A stretch of 64,000 bases of DNA from Portunus trituberculatus. Taxonomy: Eukaryota > Arthropoda > Malacostraca > Decapoda > Portunidae. The DNA lies in assembly GCF_017591435.1 (NCBI RefSeq), contig NC_059300.1, forward strand, positions 19,650,436 to 19,714,435, in the 5' to 3' direction. The translations under genes were made by a program, and so were the position numbers. This document shows positions 1 through 10,711 of this stretch, piece by piece (positions within the stretch are counted from its first letter, which is position 1; the number at the start of each line of letters is the position of its first letter). The notes under the pieces were generated by a model. The model did no database searches. It was not told where the DNA came from and saw only the letters and a program-made list of their open reading frames with translations.

Positions 1-97
1 GAATCCGGTTGGCTTACCACCCGCGCCCCAAAACCTTCCCCAAAGGAGGACCTAACATTAGATAGTGAACCACGACCTCTACTACCCAGGGATCCCA

Positions 98-1214
98 TCA
101 ACAAAGCAAACGCATCAGCCACTTTAGCGGCAGACATAAGATCACTCTCTCCCGTTCTTCCACATGCCTCAGAATATTAAAGGGTAACTTGTTCTTCCAT
201 TCTTCCAGGACCATTAGATTGAGCAACTCCGAAAAGGTGGTAATGTTAAGGGCGGCTAACCATTTCTTAAATTGTCTTAGTTTCTCACTAGCGAATTCAA
301 CATAGGTGTGAGACTCTGGTTTCACATACTTTCGAAACTGCTGTCTGTATCCATCAGAAGTGATAGAGTAGGCGTCTAGAATGTTACCTTTGATCTCTTC
401 ATATTCTACCTCATCACTAAGGACGTTGTATACCCTATAAGGTTTTTCTACTAGCTTAGGGACAAGGAGAGACACCCACTGATCCTTGGGCCATTTATTC
501 CTATTAGCAATGCTCTCAAAAGCGCGAAATGACCCGTCAACATCAGATTCATCAAAAGGGGGAACTAGCGGAGCAGCTATAGTAGGATTAAAGCTTGCTA
601 ACTGTTTCTTTATATCTATTTCTTCCCCTCTAAACTTAGCGTCATTTCGTAGGGCTAACTCCTGAATTTCTAACTCTTTCTCCTGCCTTCTAAGTTGTAA
701 CTGAAATTCTCTCTCTTTATCTTCTTTTTCTGCCTGTAGTTGCATTTCTTTTGCTTTTTTTCTGCCTGTAATTGCATTTCTTTCATTTCTTTTTCTGCCT
801 GTAGTTGCATTTCTTTTGCTTCTTTTTCTGCCTGTAATTGCATTTCTTTCGCTTCTTTTCTGTCTGTAGTTGCATTTGTTTTTCATGCATCCGGTATTCT
901 AGTTTAAGCTTCTCAATTTTCCATTGACTTATCCTACTCTTATCCTGTTCTTCCTGGGGACTGTGTATTATAGTCCTCATAGAGGCTGACATGGGAGTTA
1001 ACTCTTCTATGGCATTTCCTAGCAACTGACCTTCTTGCACTAGATGTTCAACAACTACATTCTTAATGACCTCTTTAGTCATCTGAGACGTGATGGGAAC
1101 ATCAAAATGTTTAGCGATGGTCTTCCATTGGTCCTTCTTGATATTAGCATCTTTAAGTTGTTCCAGAGAAGGGTCGGCACAAAAATCTTCAACGTTAAAC
1201 TGAGCGGAAGCCAT
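98..1214 (-). pseudogene. Gag-like polyprotein of the LTR element, frameshifted
   Basis: Two overlapping reading frames (1214-783 and 886-98) together cover one Gag-like protein. The first starts at a Met 1214 and has a predicted-helical N-terminus (residues 1-70) followed by a Glu/Lys/Gln-rich coiled coil. The second continues the coiled coil and then carries the matrix/capsid-like segment that begins FDESDVDG and contains W-P-K-D-Q-W and YRQQF motifs; the homologous segment (FDESKVTE, YRQQF) occurs in the gag at 31670-33420. The frames change inside tandem copies of a 30-bp unit encoding about ten residues (KEMQLQAEKE-like), so slippage there is the likely cause. The frame shifts again near position 150, before the zinc-knuckle region would be reached. 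The assignment to SCAN-like gag of Ty3/gypsy elements rests on family resemblance; a domesticated gag is unlikely given the breaks. Confidence 0.7.
735..890 (-). repeat. 30-bp coding tandem repeat in gag coiled coil
   Basis: About four imperfect copies of a unit containing TGCCTGTAATTGCATTTCTT (plus strand) encode successive K-E-M-Q-L-Q-A-E-K decapeptides on the minus strand. Indels between copies shift the frame between the two gag reading frames. Confidence 0.75.
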
Positions 1215-1877
1215 ATTAAATAGATGTTAAACCACAACAAAAAAAAATGATAAGCGAATTACTTAAGTGAGGAACTTGGCAGAGTGATAATAAAGGCAAC
1301 CTTGGAAATTACCTAGATTATACTTAAGTAAACACTTATGAGTACAATCACTAATGAGGGGTAAACTAGAGAGTTACGGCATTAAGAGGGATCCGGATTA
1401 CTCTAGTTACGAGACTTGAGAGTGAGGAGCGAATTGTACTGAGACTTGTTATTGATAAGGAGGCGGATTAGTCTGAGAGACTAGTTAAAATGGCCGATTC
1501 TAACTAGCGAGAAAAATGATCCGCGAAGTGAGGGATTGAGGGTTCGCATGAACATATGATGATCCCAACACTTGGATAACACTTATTACACACCTGCCTA
1601 TGTGCAAAAAATAGAGATAAGTGCTATCGGTGAACACGCCTTTCTACCTGGTTTCCTGCTCTACCACTGCTATGCGATACCAATGAAAGTCACGAAGCAC
1701 GTTTAACCCAAAAGGAGCCACTTGATCGCACAAAGGTAAATTTAAACCACACGCAGAGTAAGTCACAGAAAAAAAAAACACACATCAGAGTCACAACACC
1801 ACAGAAACAAAAAAATAATGTAATCACAGAAAAAAAGTCACTGGAAAAATGGAACACTGAACATGGGTTATAATGGT
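1215..1877 (-). other. Untranslated leader of the LTR element
   Basis: No reading frame of note lies here. The segment lies between the PBS and the gag start codon and is A-rich on the plus strand near 1750-1850. The length (about 660 bp) is compatible with a gypsy leader. No splice or packaging signal could be recognised by eye. Confidence 0.5.
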
Positions 1878-1893
1878 CCTGTCACGGTCGCCA
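1878..1893 (-). promoter_or_regulatory. Primer-binding site of LTR element 1
   Basis: The minus strand reads TGGCGACCGTGACAGG two bases downstream of the LTR terminus. It would anneal the CCA-ended 3' terminus of a host tRNA, plausibly tRNA-Arg. Confidence 0.65.
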
Positions 1894-1973
1894 ATTGTTA
1901 CGTTCACCGGTTAAACTGGTAAGATTGGCATCGGGGAGCCGGTGAACAATAACAATATTGGCGACCGTGACAG
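1879..1973. repeat. Fold-back inverted repeat at the LTR/PBS junction
   Basis: Perfect 17-bp outer arms CTGTCACGGTCGCCAAT (1879-1895) and its reverse complement (1957-1973) enclose inner arms TGTTACGTTCACCGG (1896-1910) and CCGGTGAACAATAACA (1939-1954) around a loop of about 28 nt. The inner hairpin is native to the LTR end, since it is also present in the solo LTR near 6571-6629. The outer arm at 1957-1973 is an extra copy of the PBS in opposite orientation. Confidence 0.9.
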
Positions 1974-1984
1974 TAGCGAAGAGC

Positions 1985-2301
1985 AGCACCCACTCTTTTC
2001 ATCCATCCACTCACCCAACATAAACATTCACACACTCATCTACATACCCACCCAATGACCCACCCATCTATCCATTAGCCTACATTCCTAGCTATGAGTG
2101 CAATTCATTCATCCATCAATCCATTCACCCATTCATCCATCCATCCATCCATCAGTGCATCTACCCATTCACACATTGCTTTTATCATCTCTCCACCTCA
2201 CCAAGTATCCATCCACACACTTCCACACCACCCACTATCCACAAATCAATCAATCTACGCGTCTACCTACCCATGCGCAATCACCCTTCCACACACCCTT
2301 C

Positions 2302-2379
<78 letters not shown>

Positions 2380-2580
2380 TGATACTGATACTGATATTGT
2401 ATGATTCTTTTCTTGGGCCAATAAAATGTATCAGTATCAGTATCATATTATATACAAATATATTATATACAAATCATAGGGCTAGGTCTGTTGAGTTAAG
2501 CTCTTAAACAGACCTTCTGAATTATATACTAAGAGTCATTAGCCTACAAGGGCAAAACGGGCCTTCTAACAATAACTAAG
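1985..2580. repeat. Degenerate ATCC-type tetranucleotide region, (GA)n and AT-rich DNA
   Basis: 1985-2290 is a decayed CATC/ATCC tetranucleotide array mixed with CACA. A perfect (GA)n follows at about 2305-2375. 2376-2580 holds short ATACTGAT-like repeats and nothing recognisable. Reading frames here are low-complexity and not credible. Confidence 0.8.
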
Positions 2581-2583
2581 AAG

Positions 2584-2701
<118 letters not shown>

Positions 2702-2740
2702 AAGTATTACACAATTTACAATTACTTACAATAAATACTA

Positions 2741-4387
2741 TTAAAGTGTGTTCTCTAAGTACATTTTCTTTAACTTATTTTTAAATACATTACAAGAAGG
2801 GGTATCTTTCACGTCTTCGGGAAGTTGGTTCCACTGGTTCACTCTTCTATATGTTATATACCTTTGAGCATGTGATGTTCTATACAATGGTAGTATTAAG
2901 TTATTTGTCCTACGAGAATTATTATAGGTATTTGGCATAAACTGAAAACCACAGTCAACTTAAAAATTATGAACTGATTTATAAATAAAGTCACACGTTT
3001 GCAAAGTTATGATATCATAGTTTTAACAAATTAAAGTTTTCGAAAAGCGGTTGTGTATGTGCATACCTATTACTGCTGGACATGACACGTAGCAATTTTT
3101 TTTTTTGAATAATAGATAAGGCTTCAATGTTAGTTTTTATAGTCCCACCCAAATTGCACAACAGTACATAAGATGAGGATATGCTAAAGCTAAGTATATT
3201 TGCCTAATACAATCCACTGTTAAAGACCTGCGTATTTTGTATAATATACCAATTATCTTACTGAGCCTCGTACAGGTCTCATTGACATGACCACTCCAGC
3301 TCAACTTGCTGTCTATAGTTACTCCTAAAAATTTACATTGTTCCACTTGCTCTAGTAATACGTTATCTAAATATATTTCTATAGGTGGTGATTGATGTAA
3401 TAATGATGAAGAGATCATATAATGAGTTTTGGAAACATTAATTGTTAGTTTGTTGCTTCTAATCCAATTTAAAACTTTCAACATTTCTGAATTTAGGATA
3501 TTCTTTAATTCATGCAAATTATTACCTTGTATATATATGGTGGTGTCGTCGGCAAACAAAAGAAATTTTAATTTATTAGTAGTGCGCGTTATGTCATTTA
3601 TATACAATAAAAATAAAATTGGACCAAAAATTGATCCCTGAGGTACACCATGGGTGAGAGGAGAAAATGATGACACAGAATTATTAACAACTGTACATTG
3701 TTTTCGAGAGCCAAGGTAACTTTTAAACCATTGGAGAGCTATTCCCTGAAAACCATAAATATTTAGTTTCTTTATCAAAATTGAATGTGATATACAATCA
3801 AAGGCTTTAGAAAGATCACAGAATAACGAGATTTGAAATTCCTTATTATCAATAGTATTATTTATATTTTTGCACAACTGATAAACAGCAAGCTCAGTGG
3901 AATAGCCATGACGGAACCTGTACTGAACATCAGTTAGAATTTTACAATTCGAGATATAATTAAACAATCTTACAACAACAACCTTTTCAAAAATTTTACT
4001 GAAACTTGGAAGTATAGATATAGGCCTATAATTTAAGTGAAGAGTTTTTTCCCCTTTTTTATAAACAGGGATAACTTTAGCAATCTGCAATTGTTGAGGA
4101 AAAGAACCTTCTTTAAAGGAACTGTTAATTATATGGCAAGAAAGGGGGAAATTTCATTAGAACATTCTAATATTGTCAAAACCTGGTGAAGTGATCTTAA
4201 GATCCTTAATTATGGTTTGTATCTCTGACAGCGTAGTTAGTCGAAGAAAGAAAGAATATGGCATTGGTTCTGGCATAAACGAAGTACATGGTACAGATGA
4301 TTGTTGAACCTGGTCAGCTAATATCTCTGCAACATTACAAAAATCATTATTAAATGGTTCAGCAATGTCCTTTGAGTCATTCAACAT
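2741..4387 (-). pseudogene. LINE F1 reverse transcriptase and C-terminal tail
   Basis: Frames 4387-4157 and 4090-3137 are in the same phase and are separated only by two adjacent in-frame stops near 4150. Visible RT blocks are IPVYKKG and NYRPISILP, the first catalytic Asp in DLSKAFDCI, HGVPQGS, and FADDT with both catalytic Asp residues. A thumb region with FLGV and CAIWVG follows. After a break, 2938-2741 gives a typical CR1/L2-group C-terminus (WNQLPEDV). All catalytic residues are present, but the stops and frameshifts make the copy inactive. Confidence 0.85.
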
Positions 4388-4506
4388 TTTGTCTTCGAAA
4401 AAAATACAGTCAGGAAGCTTTCTAGAGGTTTTACCGAAAATAGAATTAATTTTCCCATAAGTAAAAGGCCATTTAGCATATAATTTTTGAAGTTTATTAC
4501 GATGTT

Positions 4507-5157
4507 TTATTGATTTTTTTTTATACCGGCAGTTATGTATAGTTTATTATGATGTTTCTCTTTACATGTAAAAGTCTTTATTGGAAAATGCTTGTCATAC
4601 AGATATGAAAATCCTGACATGTAATTATCAAAGGTTTTGTTTGTATAATTCTGAACCATTACAGATTTCCAATGAATGGTTACCAGATCATTTCTGAATG
4701 CTTGCATTGATAAATCATCATAAAATCTTTTTGATATCTTTATATGTTCTGATCGAATATGACTAAAATTTAGGGAAAAGAAACTGAAAACTGGGAAATG
4801 GTCACTGATAGATATATGATAAATGCCACTTACTGGATGGTGTTCTAAATCATTTGTCCAGATATTGTCAATTAGAGTAACTGATTGTGTAGTAACTCTT
4901 GTGGGTTTTGTAATTGTTGGAAAAAAGAGATAAGAATATAAAAGACATTCAGAGGTTTTCCTATCATTTCGTAATAAATTGACATTTAAATCTCCCATCA
5001 AATAGCATGGTGAATTTTCTCTAACTAAAATATCAGAAATATCATTAATTGAAGAAATAAATTCACTGAAATTTGCATTTGGCGGTCTGTAAATAATTCC
5101 AATAATAGATTTGACTGGCTGAATAACTTGAATAAGCAGATATTCAATATAAGGCAA
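4507..5157 (-). pseudogene. LINE F1 APE-type endonuclease domain
   Basis: A frame of 216 residues carries the late endonuclease blocks in order: YRPP (about residue 23), GDLNVNLL (about 55), a TKPTRVT..SVTLIDNIWTN block (about 85-105) and SDHFPVF (about 128). These are standard catalytic and structural motifs of the APE nuclease that nicks target DNA for target-primed reverse transcription. The first catalytic Asn and Glu blocks are absent, so the domain is incomplete at its 5' end. A frameshift between 4507 and 4387 separates it from the RT. Confidence 0.8.
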
Positions 5158-5159
5158 TT

Positions 5160-5162
<3 letters not shown>

Positions 5163-5240
<78 letters not shown>

Positions 5241-5671
5241 ATCACACTCTTGCTACAGAGAGTATCGCTGGCCAGACAACAATGGCGTTCTTTACAAGAT
5301 ATTCGGGAGGAAGTAGCTGCAACAATAGCACAAACCTTGGCTATACACGGGGAAGCTTAGGTAGATATGTCAGTGCGTGAAAAAAAATGGGTGGGTGGAT
5401 GGATTGGTTTGTGAATGGATATTTGGATGTGTGAATAGATAAATAAATCGGTAGATCCTTATGTGAATGGAGGACAGGGTAGAGGGTAGAGAGTAAAGAG
5501 TAGATGGATGGATGGATAAGTACGAATGAGTGAGTAGACTGATGGATCTGTGGACAATGGGTGGATTACTGAGTGGTTGTGACTGTGAAAGTGTGTCAAT
5601 GTAGGTAAGGTGGATGGGTTGGTAAGTGGATATAGGTGGCTAGGTGGGGGATGGGTGAGTAGGTCTGTAAG

Positions 5672-5750
<79 letters not shown>

Positions 5751-6014
5751 GTGGTGGGTAGATGGATGAATGAAGTAAAATGGTGGCTAGACAAGTGAGT
5801 TACACAAAGGAGATGATAAGTAGATGAGCGTGAGACGGTGACCCGGTGGACAGATAGATGAGGTTATGATTCTGGCTGGAAGGATGTGAGTGGGTTGATA
5901 TGGTTAAATGGTTCGGTGGATATATAAATTAAGTGGTATATATTAAGCAGTGAACATTATATTGGTGTGTGTGTGTTTGTGTTTGTGTTTGTGTGCGTGC
6001 GTGTGTGTGTGTGT
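5163..6014. repeat. (GA)n, degenerate GGAT array, (TA)n and (GT)n
   Basis: (GA)n at 5166-5236; unrecognised DNA to 5380; decayed GGAT/GGTG/GAATG tetranucleotides at 5385-5950 interrupted by (TA)n at about 5676-5745; and (GT)n with GTTT interruptions at 5965-6014. No credible coding sequence. Confidence 0.85.
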
Positions 6015-6628
6015 TGTTACGGCTCGCCCGTAACATACTCCACTACCATCACCTCCTCCGCTTGCTACCTCGTTCGCCACCTCTTCACCTTCCCTCCACG
6101 TTACTGTCTCATGAACCTTCCACGTCACCGTCTCATGAAGCCCCGCTACTGTCCCGAAGTTGGATTCACGCGGGCCCATTCGACTCAAGCGGAAGTGTTA
6201 AGCGAGCCCCCTGATTTCTGGAAGTCAGTCGAGGTCAAGGCCTCAACCAGTGAACACAACGCCTCTTGGACTACTGTGGGATTCACCTCACCCAGCACTT
6301 CACTGCGACACCTCATAAGTATCATTTCTCCTCGTCCCGTTTTTTTCCACATTGCCTCCATATAGGATCAGTATTATTGTTAGGTATTGTTAAGTTGGGT
6401 TCTCTATTGTTATATTTATTTGTGTGTTATATATATGTGTGTATGTCAGTTTCATGTGTTTCGTTATATCTATATGTGTATGTCAGTTTCATTGTTATTG
6501 GGTTATTAAATAGCTTCTTAAGTGCCCCCTTTGCATTTCCTCACCAGTTGGACCTGCAGTGTTTTTTTATTGTTATTGTTCACCGGCTCCCCGATGCCAA
6601 TTTTACCCGTTTAACCGGTGAACGTAAC

Positions 6629-6629
<1 letters not shown>
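6015..6629 (+). mobile_element. Solo LTR of the element-1 family
   Basis: The 615-bp segment begins TGTTACGGCT and ends CGTAACA, giving TG...CA ends with a 7-bp terminal inverted repeat TGTTACG/CGTAACA. Its last 60 bp match the LTR fragment at 1896-1955 (reverse). Neither a PBS nor coding sequence follows; GT repeats lie on both sides, so it is a solo LTR, the usual product of LTR-LTR recombination. The target-site duplication cannot be resolved inside the GT tract. Confidence 0.75.
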
Positions 6630-6702
<73 letters not shown>

Positions 6703-7104
6703 TTTATTAAGCCTTCAGTCCGGGGACCATGTGGCTCGAGCACCAAACGTCTTGAGGCCTCTTTGAACTTTAGCCGATCTTTCTTAAGGAAAGGGTTGAG
6801 CTTAATGCTTACCAACTACACAATAAGTCATTAAAGCAGGCTTGTCTGCTTGTGGCCTGACCTTTGCTGTTGTTGAAGAGAAATCTCACATTAAGGATAA
6901 TTTGACTTGGGATCTATATAACTTTAGTGTCAAGTGACTGGAAACCTTAACAACCCTAAAACCCCCAAACATGAAAAAATTAAAACAAAACGCGGTGCTG
7001 TAGTAACTGATGCGTAAAACAGCCTTCCTTCTAAAACTTCTCTTTATATCATTTTTGGAGTTCATAGAAAAGGAATGAGAAAGCAGATGAAATAACGTAA
7101 GCAG
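6630..7104. repeat. (GT)n then unrecognised DNA
   Basis: (GT)n runs to about 6700. From 6701 to 7104 I see no gene or recognisable repeat. Confidence 0.7.
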
Positions 7105-9805
7105 TAACCCCTTCTCTGTTCCCTCCTACTTTCTCTATTCTCATTTTCGTTCCAAAGCTGGATGTTGCGTCTATGTACGCAACTTGCTCTCGTGCCCACG
7201 CTCTTGAATCTTCTGAGTTTTCCACTATCTGGCTGAGACTCAACAGTTACTCTCTAACTAAATTCATCTGTGCTGTCTATCTCTCCCCTAACTCCTCTGA
7301 ATATGGTAAATTCTTCGACTAGTTAACTTCCAAAGTGGAGCACATTCTGTCCCTCTACCCTTTCGCAGAGATTTCCGTTCTTGGAGATTTCAATGTTCAC
7401 CACCAGCTTTGGTTTTCATCTCCCTTCACTGACCATCTTGGTGAACTAGCCTTCAACTTTGCTATCTTCAATGATCTAGAGCAGCTGATGGAACACCCTA
7501 CTCGTGTTCCTGACCATCTTGGATACATCCAACATTCTTGATCTCTTCCTTACCTATAATCCTTCTGCTTATGCTGTCACTCTTTCATCTCCGTTGGGCT
7601 CCTCTGATACAATCTCATCTTGTCCTATTTCTCCAATCCCTCCACAGGATCCCCCAAAGTGAAGGTCCCTCTGGCTCTTTTGTCTCTGCCAGCTGAAGGG
7701 TCTTGAAGAGGTATTATGCTGATTTTCCCTGGAATGATTACTGTTTCCGTGTCAGATACCCATCTCTTTGTGCTGAACGCATAATAGAGGCGTACATTTC
7801 TCATTCTTTTTCTCAACCTAAACCTTCTAAACCTTGGTTTAACTCGGCCTGTTCTCGTGCTATACATGATAGAGAGGTTGCTCACAAAAGGAACTTGAGC
7901 CTTCCATCTCCTGAATCTCATGCACTTTATATCTCTGTCCTGAATCATGCCAAGCCTGTTCTTCAACTTGCCAAACACTCCTTCATAAAAAGAAAATGTC
8001 AAAATCTTTCAAACTCAAACTCCCACCAAGACTTCTGGCATCTACCCAAAACATCTCCAATAACTTCACTTCTTCATCTTTCCCTCCTTTATTTCATCTT
8101 GATGGCACCACTGCCATCTCTTTTGTCTCTAAAGCTGAACTCTTCTCTCAAACCTTTGCTCATAATTCTATCTTGGATGATTTTGGGCTTGTCCCTCACT
8201 CTCCTCTTTCCTCACACTATTTCATGTCTACAATCAAAATTCTTTGTAATGATGTTTTCCATGCCCTCGCTGGACTAAACCCTCGGAAGGCTTATGAACC
8301 TGATGGGTTCCCTCCTATTGTTCTAAAAAAACTGTGCTTCCGTGCTTGCACCTTGACTGGCCAAACTCTTTCAACTTTGTCTAACGACTTCTACCTTTCC
8401 TTCCTGCTGGAAGTTTGCCTACATTCAGCCTGTTCCTAAAAAGGGTGATCGTTCTAATCCCTCAAACTACCGTTCTATAGCTTTAATCTCTTGCTTGTCT
8501 AAAGTTTTTTTAATCTATCCTGAATAAGAAGATTCTCAAATATCTGTCACTTCACAATCTATCTGATCGCCACTATGGCTTCCGTCAAGGTCGCTCTACT
8601 AGTGATCTTCTGACTTTCCTTACTGAGTCTTGGTCATCCTCTTTTAAATATTTCGCTGAAACTTTTGCTGTAGCGTTAGACATATATCAAAAGCTTTTGA
8701 TAGAGTCTGGCATAAAGCTTTGATTTCAAAACTGCAATTTTATCTCAAGTTTCCTTTCTGACTGTTCTATTGCAGCCGTGGTAGACTGCCACTGTTCTTC
8801 TCCTAAATTTATTAACAGAGATGTTTCTCAAGTTTCTGTCCTATCTTTCTATTATTCATTAATAACCTTCTTAACCAAACTTCTTGCCCTATCTACTCCT
8901 ACGCTGATGATACCACCCTACATCGTTCCACGTCCTTTCAGAGACAACCAACCCTTCAGGAAGTCAACAGGTCACGCACGGACGCCACAGAACGCATGAC
9001 TTCCGATCTTTCTAAGATTTCTGATTGGGGCAGAGAAAATCTAACAGTTTTCAATGCCTAAAAAACTTAATTCCTCCATCTATCAACTCAACATAACCTT
9101 CCAGTCAACTATCCCCTCTTCTTCAATGAGACTCAACTGTCTCTCTCCTATACACTGAATATCCTCAGTCTGTCCTTTACTCATTATCTTAACTGGAAAC
9201 TTCACATCTCATCTCTTGCTAAAACAGCTTCTATGAAATTAGGCGTTTTGAGGCGTCTCCGCCAGTTTTTCTTGCCCCTCCAACTGCTTATTCTACATAA
9301 GGACCTTATCTGCCCCTGTATGGAGTACTCTTCGCATGTTTGGGAGGGTTCCAGTCACACAGTTTCATTAAATAAGGTGGAATCAAAAGCTTTTCGTCTC
9401 ATCAACTCCCCTCCTCTGACTAGCTATCTTCAGCCTCTTTCTCACCTCAGCAATGTTGCATCTCTATTTTATATCGCTATTTTCATGCTAACTGTTCTAC
9501 TGATCTTGCTAACTGCATGCCTCCCCTCCTCGTGCGGCCTCGCTTTTTCCTCTCATCCCTATTCTGTCCAACTCTTTAATGCAAGAGTTAACCAGTACTC
9601 TCACTCATTCATACCTTTCACTGGTAAAGTCTGGAACTCCCTTCCTGCATCTGTATTTCCAACTTCCTGTGACTTGTCTCCTTTTTAAGACATTCGAGGC
9701 ATTTGCTCCCTAATTCTGGCTGAAGTTTTTCCCTACACTCAGGTGGGCTTTTTATCTTTTTTTTTTTTTTTTTTGCCTCTTGCCTTCATAAGAAAAAAAA
9801 AAAAA
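7105..9805 (+). mobile_element. LINE F3 copy 1, Jockey/CR1-group, 5'-truncated
   Basis: Successive plus-strand frame fragments give endonuclease motifs (GDFNVHHQLW at about 7387, HPTRVPDHLG at about 7490), a linker with FSQPKPSKPWFN (7808), the RT start (AGLNPRKAY at about 8270, VPKKGDRSNPSNYRSIAL at about 8437), a KAFDRVWHKAL block (8691) and a C-terminal domain 9233-9688 with VWEGSSHT and PFTGKVWNSLP. It ends in a T-rich tract, a GCCTCTTGCCTTCATAAG motif and an A tract (9791-9809). At least six frameshifts or stops are needed to follow the protein. The same family recurs at 9818, 10712 and 28697. Confidence 0.85.
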
Positions 9806-9817
9806 AAAATCAAAAAT

Positions 9818-10711
9818 TATAGCTGGCCTTGACCCTCCAAAAGTATATGAACCTGGTGGAGTCTCTCCTAATGTTTTTAGAAACTGTGTCTTCATGTTTG
9901 CACTTTGGCTAGTCAAACTCTTTCAACTCTATCTTTCGACCTCTACCTTTCCTTCTTAATGGATGTTTGCACACATTCAGTGTGTTCCTAAAAAAAGGTT
10001 ACCTTTCTAATCCATAAAAATACTACCTTATGGTTTTGATTTCCTGGTTGTCTAGTCTATGAATCTTTCCTGAATAGGAAGAATCCTAAACTTCTATCAC
10101 TTCACAATCTTCTATCTGATCACCAGTATGGCGTCCACCAGGGCTACTTAATACTGGCGATCTTCTGACTTTCCTTACTGAGTCTTGGTCATCCTGTTTT
10201 GGAGATTTTGATAAAACTTTTGCTGTTGCCATAGACATATCTAAAGCTTTTAATAGAATCTGACACAAAGCTTTGATTTCCTAACTATGCACCTATGGCA
10301 TTTATAGGGAGACAAGTTTCCTTTCTGACCGTTTTATTTCTGCTGTAGTAGATTGACACACTTCATCTCCTAAATCTATTAACAGTAGTGTTACTTAGGG
10401 TTTTTTGTCCTGTTATCCACTCTCTTCCTATTATTCATCAATGATCTTCTAAACCAAACTTCTTGTCCTATCAATTCTTATGCTGATGATATCACCCTAC
10501 TCTTTTCCATGTCTCTTCACAGATGAGCATACCTACAGGATGTAATGTAGGGGCGCCAAAGGACACTTGACTTCTGTATGATCACTCTAAAATTTTTGAT
10601 TGGGATCAAGAAGACTTAGTGGTGTTCAATGCCTCCATTTTTTTACTCAACCTTTCAGACAACTATTCCCTCTTCTTTAATGACTTTCAACTGTCCCCCT
10701 CTTCTGCAGTG
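9818..10711 (+). mobile_element. LINE F3 copy 2, RT fragment
   Basis: Directly after the A tract of copy 1, the RT segment starting at the AGL-P..AY-PGGV block resumes and runs to the region after the FADD-like block (ADDIT near 10480). It stops at 10711 where the inverted copy 3 begins. No frame is open for more than about 60 codons. It lacks EN and C-terminus. Confidence 0.75.

Larger units (their letters stand above)
1..1955 (-). mobile_element. Ty3/gypsy-like LTR retrotransposon, 5' portion (LTR end, PBS, leader, gag)
   Basis: Read on the minus strand, the order is LTR 3' end (1955 to 1896), a primer-binding site starting TGGCGACCGTGACAGG (1893 to 1878), an untranslated leader (1877 to 1215) and gag (1214 to the window edge). 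The 60-bp LTR piece closely matches the last 60 bp of the solo LTR at 6015-6629, which ties the two to one family. A PBS beginning TGG two bases after an LTR ending ...TAACA is the expected arrangement for a tRNA-primed LTR element; the complementary tRNA 3' end would read CCTGTCACGGTCGCCA, which resembles an arthropod tRNA-Arg (from memory, unchecked). The LTR is cut after 60 bp by the fold-back described at 1879-1973. Protease, RT and integrase would lie beyond the left edge of the window. Confidence 0.75.
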
